Source: Bradyrhizobium semiaridum
GTDB lineage: Bacteria; Pseudomonadota; Alphaproteobacteria; Rhizobiales; Xanthobacteraceae
Reading direction: 5' to 3'
DNA length: 40,000 nucleotides
Assembly (NCBI RefSeq): GCF_020329505.1
Contig: NZ_JAGKJJ010000023.1
Location: 1 to 40,000, forward strand
The translations under genes were made by a program, and so were the position numbers. Positions 1 to 6,807 of this stretch are shown one piece after another. The notes under the pieces were generated by a model. The model was not told the DNA's origin. It searched no databases and was given only the letters and a program-made list of their open reading frames with translations. Each line of letters begins with the position of its first letter. Positions within the stretch are counted from its first letter, which is position 1.

Positions 1-10
1 CGAACAGAGG

Positions 11-119
11 GCGCAGGGAAAGCCGGGTGCCGATCGCACCCATGGGCCCCGAGCAATGGGTAGAAAGCTCGGGGGTAGGACCACAGGTGTAACCGGAAAC
101 AACCCGGCTTTCCCTGCGC
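11..119. repeat. long inverted repeat, 17-bp perfect arms
   Basis: The arm GCGCAGGGAAAGCCGGG at 11-27 is exactly complementary to 103-119, with about 75 bases between. A transcript could fold into a long hairpin. From memory, similar sequence is common in Bradyrhizobium intergenic DNA; that link is recollection and was not searched. No gene is visible in 1-594: the short reading frames there lack ribosome sites and family features. Confidence 0.6.
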
Positions 120-410
120 GATGGGTTACGGCTTATACGTGCTTACCCCGGCGAGACTGGGCTTTGTTGTCACCGCCCTCGCAAGACGCAATTGCATCGA
201 GCGAGAGGACACCTGCCACCAGGGCGTCCGGCCTGCACGATTTCGCCGTCCGCCTCGCGTGCTGTCGTCACTGACACGCGCGGCGTCCACCGCATCTCAC
301 CGCAACACCGTGACGATGCGCAGCGCCCCTCGATCGGGTGAGACGGCGACATTGAACATCTGAGTTGGGGTGCGCGTCAAGAAGAAATTCCGAAAATACG
401 AATTTGTAGC

Positions 411-452
411 GCGCAATTTCGAATGGCACCGCGCGCAACTTCGAATGACACC
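411..452 (-). repeat. paired 20-bp repeats resembling an IS21-type end
   Basis: Two near-identical units lie 22 bp apart, at 411-430 (GCGCAATTTCGAATGGCACC) and 433-452 (GCGCAACTTCGAATGACACC). Read on the minus strand they begin GGTGTCATTCGAAGTTGCGC. Degenerate inverted copies occur at 2272-2290 and 2385-2405. Multiple short internal repeats at an end are typical of IS21-family elements. No istA or istB gene remains, so this is at best a remnant end; the family assignment is inference. Confidence 0.4.
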
Positions 453-594
453 CCCGGAATCGCCGTTCCGAGGGGTTGCCCGGACCGCCCAAGCCAGCTC
501 GCGCTGGTGATGGCAAAGCTGTCGGGCCGTGATGACATCGCTGACGCGCGATAGGATCGTCATGCCGAAGAGGCTGGGATTCCGTGGCTGCTGA

Positions 595-1310
595 TGCGGA
601 CAGGCGCATCTGGCGCTGAACGCCGCAGACGTCTCGGCGTTCAGCACCGACCCGCTCGAAGCCATCCGCTTCATGCGCGACAAGCTCGACGTGCCGACGT
701 CGAGCTGGACCGATCTGTGGCAGCAGCAGCATTCGGTTGCCTTCAGCGTCGCCGGCGCGACATCGAGGGATCTGGTCCGCGATTTCCACGATGCGGCCAA
801 CAAAGCGATTGCCGAGGGCACGACGCTGGATGAATTCCGCCGCGACTTTGACGATATCGTCGAGAAGCACGGCTGGAGCTACAACGGCTCGCGCGGCTGG
901 CGCAGCGCGGTGATCTTCGACACCAACGTCAACATGGCCTACGCCGCCGGACGCTGGGAGCGGATACAACAGGTGAAGGCGCGGCAGCCTTACCTGATGT
1001 ACAAGCATCTGCCCGGCCAGGCGCATCCGCGCGCCGAGCACGAGGCCTGGGACGGCACCATCCTGCCGGTGGACGATCCTTGGTGGCAGACGCACTTCCC
1101 GCCCAATGGCTGGTTCTGTCATTGCTGGTCGAAAGCCTCTCCGACGACGATCTCGACCGCTACGGCTACGAGGTGTCCGACCGGGCTCCGGCGTCGCGCC
1201 TGATGCCGCATATTGTTGGCGACCGGACGGTCATGGTGCCGGAAGGTATCGACCCCGGTTTTGCCTATCGGCCGGGCGAGCAACCGGTGGCCACGGATGA
1301 TGACGATTAG
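595..1310 (+). pseudogene. Mu gpF-like phage head morphogenesis protein, frameshifted remnant
   Basis: The open frame from 595 encodes sequence typical of the Mu gpF / SPP1 gp7 minor head protein family, which takes part in capsid assembly. Visible features are the FDTNVNMAYAAGRWERIQ segment and a C-terminal HPRAEHEAWDG...DDPWW...FPPNGWFCHC motif. Just after FCHC, near 1127-1130, the expected continuation VESLSDDDLDRYGYEVSDR moves to another frame and runs to the stop at 1308-1310, so a one-base loss (or two-base gain) has broken the gene. No good start codon or ribosome site precedes it, the frame opens directly after a stop at 592-594, and the C-terminus also seems shortened. No other phage gene lies nearby. 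It is a prophage scrap rather than a functional gene. Confidence 0.75.
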
Positions 1311-1493
1311 GGTCGGATGAAAGTCCGCACTACCGACTGAAGCTGACAAAAACGGTGCGCTCGATCATGTCAGCTAAGGGCCAATTTCGGACTCCGCCCC
1401 GGCAGCGTACTGTGGCATTCTGCCCCTGTCAGGCCCGCAGCATGCAATGCATCGCAGCAACTTCGTCGGGCTTCCAGAAGGAAGGGAGAGAAC

Positions 1494-1940
1494 ATGCGTA
1501 TTATTGCCCTCGCGTTGCTCCTTATGACCAGTGCTGCGGTCGTGCATGCCGAGGACGACGAGCACGCCATACTCTCGGCCAACGAGGCGTTCGAGAAAGC
1601 TTGGTCGGCGCGAGACATCACCGCAATCGAAAAGCTGTGGGCACATGAGCCCTATGTTTTCGTTGTTCATCCTTCGAGCAAAGAGCCCGAAATCGGCTGG
1701 GAGAACGTCCGAAGCAGTTTTGGGACACAAGCCTCCCGCTATACCGAATTCGTAATCTCGATGACGGAGACCAAGGTCCACGTCAATGGCGATACCGCCT
1801 TTGTGGTCGGGCTTGAGGCGTTTAGGGGAAAACGGCTCAATGGAGACACCGTGGAAGGAAAAGCCATCGGCACGCGCGGCTTCGAGCGCAAGAGCGGTCA
1901 ATGGCTGGTAGTGTTTCACCAGGCGACGCCGGTACGATAG
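1494..1940 (+). CDS. secreted SnoaL-like / DUF4440 protein
   Basis: The 148-residue protein starts with a clear Sec signal peptide (MRIIALALLLMTSAAVVHA, cleavage near residue 19). The remainder fits the small NTF2-like cone fold of SnoaL/DUF4440 proteins: an N-terminal helix (ILSANEAFEKAWSARD), a W/H-containing first strand region, and a C-terminal strand ending GQWLVVFHQATPVR. Such proteins bind or isomerise small ligands, but no catalytic residue set identifies a substrate here. A purine-rich site (GAAGGAAGGGAGAG) just before the ATG supports the start. It lies alone between the phage remnant and a repeat-rich gap and is probably transcribed singly. Family confidence is good; function is unknown. 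Confidence 0.8.
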   Translation: MRIIALALLLMTSAAVVHAEDDEHAILSANEAFEKAWSARDITAIEKLWAHEPYVFVVHPSSKEPEIGWENVRSSFGTQASRYTEFVISMTETKVHVNGDTAFVVGLEAFRGKRLNGDTVEGKAIGTRGFERKSGQWLVVFHQATPVR

Positions 1941-2067
1941 GCTTGAGCCCACATTTGGCCGGCGGCTCGGCCAAGGTCGCTATGGGTCAGAAGGCGATAT
2001 TGCTGAGGCTGGGCCGCGTGTCCGCTTCGCCCCTGAGAGCGGCATTCCCTGAGTTCACCCCGTCGGG

Positions 2068-2103
2068 AGTCCCACCTAGAAGTCCCACCTAGAAGTCCCA
2101 CCT
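2068..2103. repeat. 13-bp tandem repeat, about 2.8 copies
   Basis: The unit AGTCCCACCTAGA occurs at 2068-2080 and 2081-2093, followed by a partial copy at 2094-2103. It is non-coding and could be a replication-slippage product. Confidence 0.85.
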
Positions 2104-2271
2104 GATTTGCGTCGACTTTGATCGAATGACGGTTTGACCCTGTTTTTAAAGCCCGCTTCAGCGATTCATCGGAAGATGGGACTCCTCAATCCCGCCCTGC
2201 CGGAAAGAGTCCCACTTCGACGGACCGTCGACTGAAACGATTGAGATTTTCTGCCGCCGGGTTGCCGCGGG

Positions 2272-2290
2272 TGACATTCGAAGTTGCGCC
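2272..2290 (+). repeat. inverted copy of the 433-452 repeat
   Basis: TGACATTCGAAGTTGCGCC matches the reverse complement of the 433-452 unit at all but about one position. A weaker copy, GGTGTCACTCAAACTTGCGCG-like, lies at 2385-2405. Together with 411-452 these flank the phage remnant and the SnoaL gene in opposite orientation, as remnant ends of an element might. Confidence 0.45.
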
Positions 2291-2484
2291 ATAACGTCCC
2301 GCCGAATGCGCGTCGCCGCCCGGCCAAGCCTTTGAGAAATCGTCACTCCCGGCCAATCCCAGTTGATCCCGGAAAAGCCCAAGGGGTGTCACTCAAACTT
2401 GCGCGTCACAACTTGGTACCGTCCTTCCGCGCTGGCGCCAAGCGGCGCGCCCCGGAAGGACGGAGAAATGACGGGGGCTGGGTC

Positions 2485-2871
2485 TCAGGTCAGATGCCGC
2501 ACGATTGCGAGGCCGGCGAACAGGCCGGCGATCGACAGCACGACCGAGCCGATCACGTAGAGTGCGGCGAGCCCAAGCTCGCCACGCTCGTAGAGCAGCG
2601 CAGTGTCGAGCGAGAAGGCGGAGAAGGTGGTGTAGCCGCCGAGGATCCCGGTCATCAGGAACAGCCGCCACGGCTGCGACGCTTCGCCCTTGAAGGCGAG
2701 ATAGCCGGCGATCAGCCCCATCACGGTCGAACCCGAGATGTTGATGATGAAGGTGCCGTAGGGAAACGCGGTGCCGATGCAGCGCGCACAGGTAATGTTG
2801 ACCAGCTGGCGCAGCGACGCGCCGAGACCGCCGCCGACGAAGACGAGGAGATAACCGGTGAGTTGCCCCAT
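2485..2871 (-). CDS. crcB: fluoride ion exporter CrcB/Fluc
   Basis: This 128-residue integral membrane protein has four hydrophobic segments, the usual size of CrcB/Fluc, which assembles as a dual-topology dimer and passively exports fluoride from the cytoplasm. Family signatures are GGGLGASLRQ near the N-terminus, the PYGTFIINISGS segment with its conserved Asn, and TGILGGYTTFSAFS, which carries the pore-lining Phe/Thr residues. The ATG at 2871 is preferred because it puts the first membrane segment at the usual distance; a TTG at 2889 would add six residues. It lies downstream of sodB on the same strand, but a strong terminator (2922-2950) separates them. No fluoride riboswitch fits in the roughly 50 bases between terminator and start. 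Confidence 0.92.
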   Translation of the reverse strand: MGQLTGYLLVFVGGGLGASLRQLVNITCARCIGTAFPYGTFIINISGSTVMGLIAGYLAFKGEASQPWRLFLMTGILGGYTTFSAFSLDTALLYERGELGLAALYVIGSVVLSIAGLFAGLAIVRHLT

Positions 2872-2921
2872 GCGTGGTTTGTGCCGCAACAGCGCCGCGG
2901 TCGCAAGGACGGAAGGCGCCC

Positions 2922-2950
2922 AAACAAAAAGCGGCAGCCGAAGCTGCCGC
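2922..2950 (-). terminator. rho-independent terminator of sodB
   Basis: On the minus strand GCGGCAGC-TTCG-GCTGCCGC (2950-2931) forms a perfect 8-bp stem with a UUCG loop, followed by TTTTTG. It lies about 140 bases after the sodB stop and before crcB. Confidence 0.88.
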
Positions 2951-2970
2951 CCTTAGGAAACTCTCCTCGT

Positions 2971-3078
2971 CGTCATACCGGGGCAGCCCGCAGGGCTGAG
3001 CCCGGAATCCATTCATCCACCAAGCCTGCGGCCCGATAGATTCCGGGCTCGACGCTGCGCGTCGCCCCGGAATGACGA
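2971..3078. repeat. dispersed palindromic repeat, family C (ATTCCGGGGC...GCCCCGGAAT)
   Basis: The ends are complementary (CGTCATACCGGGG versus CCCCGGAATGACG), with an inner inverted pair GAGCCCGGAATCCAT / GATTCCGGGCTC. The same architecture occurs at 20055-20096, 28755-28855 and 34655-34755, always between genes. It is a REP/BIME-like element. Confidence 0.8.
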
Positions 3079-3088
3079 GGGTGCGCGA

Positions 3089-3688
3089 TCAGCCGGCCTT
3101 GCCGAACAGCTCGTCGACATAATCCCAGTTGATCAGATTCTCGATGAACGCCTTCAGGTAGTCAGGACGGCGGTTGCGGTAGTCGATGTAATAGGAGTGC
3201 TCCCAGACGTCGACGCCGAGGATCGGCACCGCGCCGTGGACCAGCGGGTTCTCGCCGTTCGGGGTCTTGGCGATCTCGAGCTTGCCGCCCTTGACCTGGA
3301 GCCAGGCCCAGCCCGAGCCGAACTGGCCGGCGCCGGCAGCGGCGAAATCGGTCTTGAACTTCTCGAAGCCGCCGAGATCCTCGTTGATCTTCTTTTCCAG
3401 ACGGCCGGGCAGCTTGGTGCCGCCGCCATTCGGCTTCATCCACTTCCAGAAGTGGATATGATTGAAATGCTGACCTGCATTGTTGAAGACGGCCGCGTTC
3501 TTGCCGAACGAGGTCTTCACGATCTCCTCGAGGGACTTGCCTTCGAATTCCGTCCCCTTGATCGCGTTATTGCCGTTCGTGACATAGGCCTGGTGATGCT
3601 TGTCGTGGTGAAACTCCAGCGTTTCCTTGGACATGTAGGGCGCAAGGGCGTCGTGGGCGTAGGGCAGATCGGGTAGCGTGAAGGTCAT
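3089..3688 (-). CDS. sodB: superoxide dismutase, Fe type
   Basis: The 199-residue cytoplasmic enzyme dismutes superoxide to oxygen and peroxide. It covers the whole Fe/Mn-SOD family: N-terminal hairpin FTLPDLPYAHDALAPYMS and C-terminal alpha/beta domain. The metal ligands are His27 (FHHDKHHQAY), His77 (NNAGQHFNHIHFW), Asp160 and His164 (DVWEHSYY). Gln73, four residues before His77, is at the position typical of iron enzymes, and the Mn-type Gln near residue 146 is absent, so Fe or cambialistic use is likely. The start at 3688 agrees with family length. A near-ideal EcfG-type promoter lies 37-62 bases upstream, suggesting general-stress control, and transcription probably ends at the hairpin at 2922-2950. 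Confidence 0.96.
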   Translation of the reverse strand: MTFTLPDLPYAHDALAPYMSKETLEFHHDKHHQAYVTNGNNAIKGTEFEGKSLEEIVKTSFGKNAAVFNNAGQHFNHIHFWKWMKPNGGGTKLPGRLEKKINEDLGGFEKFKTDFAAAGAGQFGSGWAWLQVKGGKLEIAKTPNGENPLVHGAVPILGVDVWEHSYYIDYRNRRPDYLKAFIENLINWDYVDELFGKAG

Positions 3689-3724
3689 GGGGTAATGTCC
3701 AACAGAGGGTGGGAGACTACACTT

Positions 3725-3750
3725 AACGGGGTCCCCTTATAGAAGGTTCC
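3725..3750 (-). promoter_or_regulatory. EcfG-type general stress promoter of sodB
   Basis: On the minus strand GGAAC (3750-3746), a 17-base spacer and CGTT (3728-3725) match the alphaproteobacterial EcfG consensus GGAAC-N16/17-CGTT exactly. A start near 3718 would give a leader of about 30 bases before the sodB ATG. Confidence 0.75.
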
Positions 3751-3817
3751 ATGGCGGAGAAACACCGCATTTTCGGATCGTGTATGACGGATCGGCAGAG
3801 CCCCAGGACCAGGACGA

Positions 3818-4348
3818 ATGAGCATCGAAATTGACATTCTCAACGGCGATGCTTCGTGGCCGCGCGCCAAGCCGCTGCTCGAAGCGGTGTGGCGACGCGA
3901 TTCCGCCGAGAAGCAGCCATGGGCCGACATTGAATGGGCACGCGCCGATCTTCGCGTGCTGCTCGACGCGCCCGACGACGGCGGGCTCGCCTGCCATGTC
4001 GGTATCCATTTCCGGACCATCACCTGGAACGGCCACAAGGTGCACGTCGGCGGCATCGGCGGAGTTTCGACCCGCGCGGACTGCCGGCGGCGCGGCTATG
4101 CGTCGCTCGCGCTCGAGGCCGCCGTGCACACCATTCGTGCCAACGATGCGGTGAAATTCGCAATCTTATTCTGCGAGCCGCACAATTTCGCGTTCTACCA
4201 AGCGCGCGGCTGGCATCCCTTCACCGGCGAAGTGCGCTGCGAGCAGCCGTCCGGGCCGATCATTTTCGACGTGATGGCGCCGTTCGTCACCGACATCGTC
4301 CGCGCCCCGCGGCAAGGCAAGATCGACCTATGCGGCCTGCCGTGGTGA
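3818..4348 (+). CDS. GNAT family N-acetyltransferase
   Basis: The 176-residue protein has the GNAT core: strand beta4 (VHVGGIGGVSTRADC) leads into the acetyl-CoA pyrophosphate loop RRRGYA (residues 90-95) and helix alpha3 (SLALEAAVHTIR). The later segment FAILFCEPHNFAFYQARGWHPF is the usual beta5-alpha4 'Y-x-x-x-G-W/F' region. The acceptor substrate is not evident; the layout recalls AAC(2')-type and other small-molecule acetyltransferases, but no substrate residue proves it. It is divergent from sodB, with about 130 bases between the two starts containing the sodB promoter. The start ATG follows CAGGACGA, only a weak ribosome site. Confidence 0.87.
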   Translation: MSIEIDILNGDASWPRAKPLLEAVWRRDSAEKQPWADIEWARADLRVLLDAPDDGGLACHVGIHFRTITWNGHKVHVGGIGGVSTRADCRRRGYASLALEAAVHTIRANDAVKFAILFCEPHNFAFYQARGWHPFTGEVRCEQPSGPIIFDVMAPFVTDIVRAPRQGKIDLCGLPW

Positions 4349-4490
4349 CCTCTGCGCGGGCGGAGGTGGCTTGCGTGTGGTGCGAGCCGTAATATGTCAT
4401 GCATCATTTATTGATCAGGCTTGATCATTGGTTTCGAGTTGCAACAGCAGCGGCAGTGCGCCCCCTCTCCCGCTTGCGGGGCAGGGTTGG

Positions 4491-4536
4491 GGTGGGGGCT
4501 ATCTCCACGATGTGACTCGTGGAAATAGCCCCCACC
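4491..4536. repeat. strong hairpin between GNAT and MATE genes
   Basis: GGTGGGGGCTAT (4491-4502) pairs with ATAGCCCCCACC (4525-4536), and inside them TCCACGA pairs with TCGTGGA, leaving a loop of about six bases. Flanking CTCTCCCGCTTGCGGGG (about 4464-4480) and CCCCGCAAGCGG (about 4561-4572) extend the symmetry. It may act as a terminator for the GNAT gene, but it has no T-tract and more likely belongs to the dispersed intergenic repeats. Confidence 0.65.
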
Positions 4537-4593
4537 CGCCGCGCTACGCGCGTCGGCCCGCCCCGCAAGCGGAAGACGCAAAGGCGAGCCAGC

Positions 4594-6003
4594 ATGACCA
4601 TTGAAGCCTCGATCGACGGCGCGCGTCCTGCCGCCGCGCCCGCCGTGCCCGCCGTGCCCGCCGTGCCCGCCGTGCCAGTCAATGCGCTGCTGACGGCGCC
4701 GATCCTGCCGACGCTGCTGCGGCTGGCGATCCCCAACACCATCGCGATGTTCGGCTCGACGCTGGTGGCGGTGGCCGAGACCTCCTATATTGGCCGGCTC
4801 GGCACCGAGCCGCTGGCCGGGATCGCGCTGGTGTTTCCATTCGCGATGCTGACGCAGATGATGTCGGCGGGCGCGATGGGCGGCGGTGTCTCGTCGGCGA
4901 TCAGCCGCGCGATCGGCGCCGGCGAGCGCGACCGCGCCGCCGACCTTGCGCTGCATGCGGCGATGATCGGCGCCGGCGCCGGGCTGTTCTTCACCGTGCT
5001 GATGCTGAGCTTCGGCCGCGACTTCTATGCGCTGCTGGGCGGACGCGGCGGCGTGCTCGAACAATCCGTGCATTACTCGCAGGTGCTGTTCTCCGGCGCT
5101 ATCTCGATCTGGCTGGTCAACACGCTGGCCTCCGTCGTGCGCGGCACCGGCGACATGCGGATTCCATCGATGACGCTGATCGCCGTCTCGCTGACTCAGA
5201 TCGCGGTCGGCGGCGTGCTGGGCCTCGGGCTGCTCGGCGTGCCGAGCCTCGGCATGCGCGGCGTCGCCGCAGGCCAGTTCACCGCCTTCACGTGTGGTGC
5301 GATCTTCCTCGCGTGGTATCTCGCCAGCGGCCGCAGCCGCTTGAAGCTGGATTTCAAGGCGTTCAGCTTCCAGCGCGCGATGTTCGTCGACATCCTCAAG
5401 GTCGGCGCGATCTCCTGTCTGTCGCCGCTGCAAAGCGTGCTGACGATCCTGATCTTCACCAAGATCCTGGCCGGCTTCGGCACCGAGACGCTGGCCGGCT
5501 ACGGCATGGGCTCGCGGCTGGAATTCCTGCTGATCCCGATCGCGTTCGCGGTCGGCGTCGCCTCGGTGCCGATGGTCGGCATGGCGATCGGCGCTGGGCT
5601 GGTGGCGCGGGCGCGCAAGGTGGCGTGGACCGCCGGCACGGTGGCGGGCCTCGCGGTCGGCCTCGTCGGATTGGTCGTCGCGCTCAAGCCGCAGCTTTGG
5701 ATCACGCTGTTCACCAGCGATCCCGGCGTGACCGCCGCGGCCTCGTCCTATTTCGCGCTGGCCGGGCCCGGCTTCGGCTTCTTCGGCGTCGGCGTGTGTC
5801 TCTACTTCTCCTCGCAGGGCGCGGCCAAGGTCGGCGGGCCCGTGCTGGCCGGAACGATCCGCCTGCTGGTGGTCGGCATCGGCGGCTGGGTGCTTGCGTC
5901 TGCCGGCGCGCCGGCCTGGACGCTGTTCGCGCTGGTCGGCGGCGCCATGGTGGTGTTCGGCCTCGCGACGATCGCGTCGATCCGATTGACGCGCTGGGGC
6001 TAG
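4594..6003 (+). CDS. MATE family efflux transporter
   Basis: The 469-residue inner-membrane protein has about twelve hydrophobic segments arranged as two six-helix halves, as in MatE/NorM/DinF exporters that expel cationic drugs or metabolites by Na+ or H+ antiport. Typical segments are PILPTLLRLAIPNTIAMFGS at the start, TSYIGRLGTEPLAGIAL in helix 2, VRGTGDMRIPSM after helix 5 and GMGSRLEFLLIPIAFAVG in the second half. The ATG at 4594 is chosen over an upstream GTG (4519) that would translate repeat DNA. The N-terminus is odd: residues 11-28 are a Pro-Ala-Val tandem repeat from the 9-bp DNA unit CCCGCCGTG, a slippage-prone tract. The substrate is unknown. Confidence 0.9.
   Translation: MTIEASIDGARPAAAPAVPAVPAVPAVPVNALLTAPILPTLLRLAIPNTIAMFGSTLVAVAETSYIGRLGTEPLAGIALVFPFAMLTQMMSAGAMGGGVSSAISRAIGAGERDRAADLALHAAMIGAGAGLFFTVLMLSFGRDFYALLGGRGGVLEQSVHYSQVLFSGAISIWLVNTLASVVRGTGDMRIPSMTLIAVSLTQIAVGGVLGLGLLGVPSLGMRGVAAGQFTAFTCGAIFLAWYLASGRSRLKLDFKAFSFQRAMFVDILKVGAISCLSPLQSVLTILIFTKILAGFGTETLAGYGMGSRLEFLLIPIAFAVGVASVPMVGMAIGAGLVARARKVAWTAGTVAGLAVGLVGLVVALKPQLWITLFTSDPGVTAAASSYFALAGPGFGFFGVGVCLYFSSQGAAKVGGPVLAGTIRLLVVGIGGWVLASAGAPAWTLFALVGGAMVVFGLATIASIRLTRWG
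4633..4676 (+). repeat. in-gene 9-bp minisatellite coding (PAV)n
   Basis: The unit CCCGCCGTG repeats about four times in frame near the start of the MATE gene, giving Pro-Ala-Val-Pro-Ala-Val before the first membrane helix. A nine-base period keeps frame on expansion or loss. Confidence 0.8.
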
Positions 6004-6165
6004 CGCGACAAAGCACCGCGACCTGTCCGATCCTTACGTGAGCATGACGGCCAAGGAAGCCGTGCGTAAGATTTCTGCGATCAGGCCCGCCGGATCGCGA
6101 GAATATGACGTTGCAGAAATCGTTCGACTTGCTATGCAGGCCCGCTTTTTTTTGGGGGAATGCTC

Positions 6166-6609
6166 ATGGCCAGCCGATTCGCTTCCGTCGTCGCAATCAT
6201 CGCGGCAACGCTCGTCGCCCCTGCCGCGCATGCGCAAGGCGCACCCGAGCCGACCGGCGTCTGGCAGACCCAGGCCGGCGACGCCCGCGTCAAGATCAGC
6301 AAATGCGGCAGCGGCATTTGCGGTGTGATCGTTTCGCTGCGCGAACCGATCGATCCGATGACCGGCAAGCCGCAGGTCGACAACAAGAATCCCAACCCGT
6401 CGCTGGCGACGCGCCCGATCATCGGGCTGCCGCTGTTCTCCGGCATGCATCCGGTCGCATCAGGCAAATGGTCGGGCCAGATTTACAACGCCGACGATGG
6501 CGGCACCTATGCCAGCAGCATCACCGTGACAGGCGAAAGCACGCTGCGCGTCGAAGGCTGCGTCGGCGCGCTGTGCGGCGGCGAGACCTGGACCCGCGTG
6601 GGACGGTAG
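6166..6609 (+). CDS. secreted DUF2147 family protein
   Basis: The 147-residue protein has a Sec signal peptide (MASRFASVVAIIAATLVAPAAHA, cleavage near residue 23) and one DUF2147 domain. It opens with GVWQTQAGDARVKISKC, keeps the CGSGICG cysteine pair and ends with a CVGALCGGETWTRV block carrying a second pair, suggesting two disulphides in the periplasm. DUF2147 proteins are lipocalin-like small beta barrels with no assigned activity. The start at 6166 is favoured over 6160 because GGGGGA at 6154-6159 then has normal spacing. It stands alone after the MATE gene. Confidence 0.87.
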   Translation: MASRFASVVAIIAATLVAPAAHAQGAPEPTGVWQTQAGDARVKISKCGSGICGVIVSLREPIDPMTGKPQVDNKNPNPSLATRPIIGLPLFSGMHPVASGKWSGQIYNADDGGTYASSITVTGESTLRVEGCVGALCGGETWTRVGR

Positions 6610-6644
6610 TTGCTTCTTCACCGCGCCCCGCTTGCGCGGTGCGC

Positions 6645-6800
6645 TCCCTCGCCCCGCTCTTGCGGTGAGAGGGCTGCGGTGAGGGGCCTCCATCCGGCGA
6701 GCACGTTGCCGATCGTTGAGCAGCGCGCCCTGCACCTCACCCGGATCGCATCAGCGATGCGATCCGACCTCTCCCCGCAAAGCGCGCAGAGAGGTGAAGA
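6645..6800. repeat. dispersed repeat, family A
   Basis: It contains the hallmarks GTGAGGGGC, CATCCGGCGAGCA, CACCCGGATCGCA, GCGATCCGACCTCTCCCC and GAGAGGTGAAG. Other copies are near 22304, 27909, 29749, 36120, 36301 and 39048. It lies between convergent genes and codes for nothing. Confidence 0.8.
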
Positions 6801-6807
6801 GAAGCCG

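Larger units (their letters stand above)
1941..2484. other. gene-free gap with repeats
   Basis: This gap of about 540 bases contains a 13-bp tandem repeat (2068-2103), further scattered AGTCCCAC-type copies (about 2176 inverted, about 2208 direct), and two degenerate inverted copies of the 411-452 repeat (2272-2290, 2385-2405). No convincing gene is present on either strand; reading frames here are shadows or lack starts. Confidence 0.6.

Noticed and set aside
2872..2921. fluoride riboswitch before crcB
   Set aside because: Only about 50 bases separate the sodB terminator from the start codon and no crcB-motif fold is seen.
2284..3039. 251-residue plus-strand frame opposite crcB
   Set aside because: Arg/Glu/Gly-rich shadow sequence overlapping crcB and the sodB terminator.
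4408..5433. 341-residue minus-strand frame opposite the MATE gene
   Set aside because: Gly-His repeats mirror the (PAV)n DNA repeat and there is no family signature; a shadow of the MATE gene.
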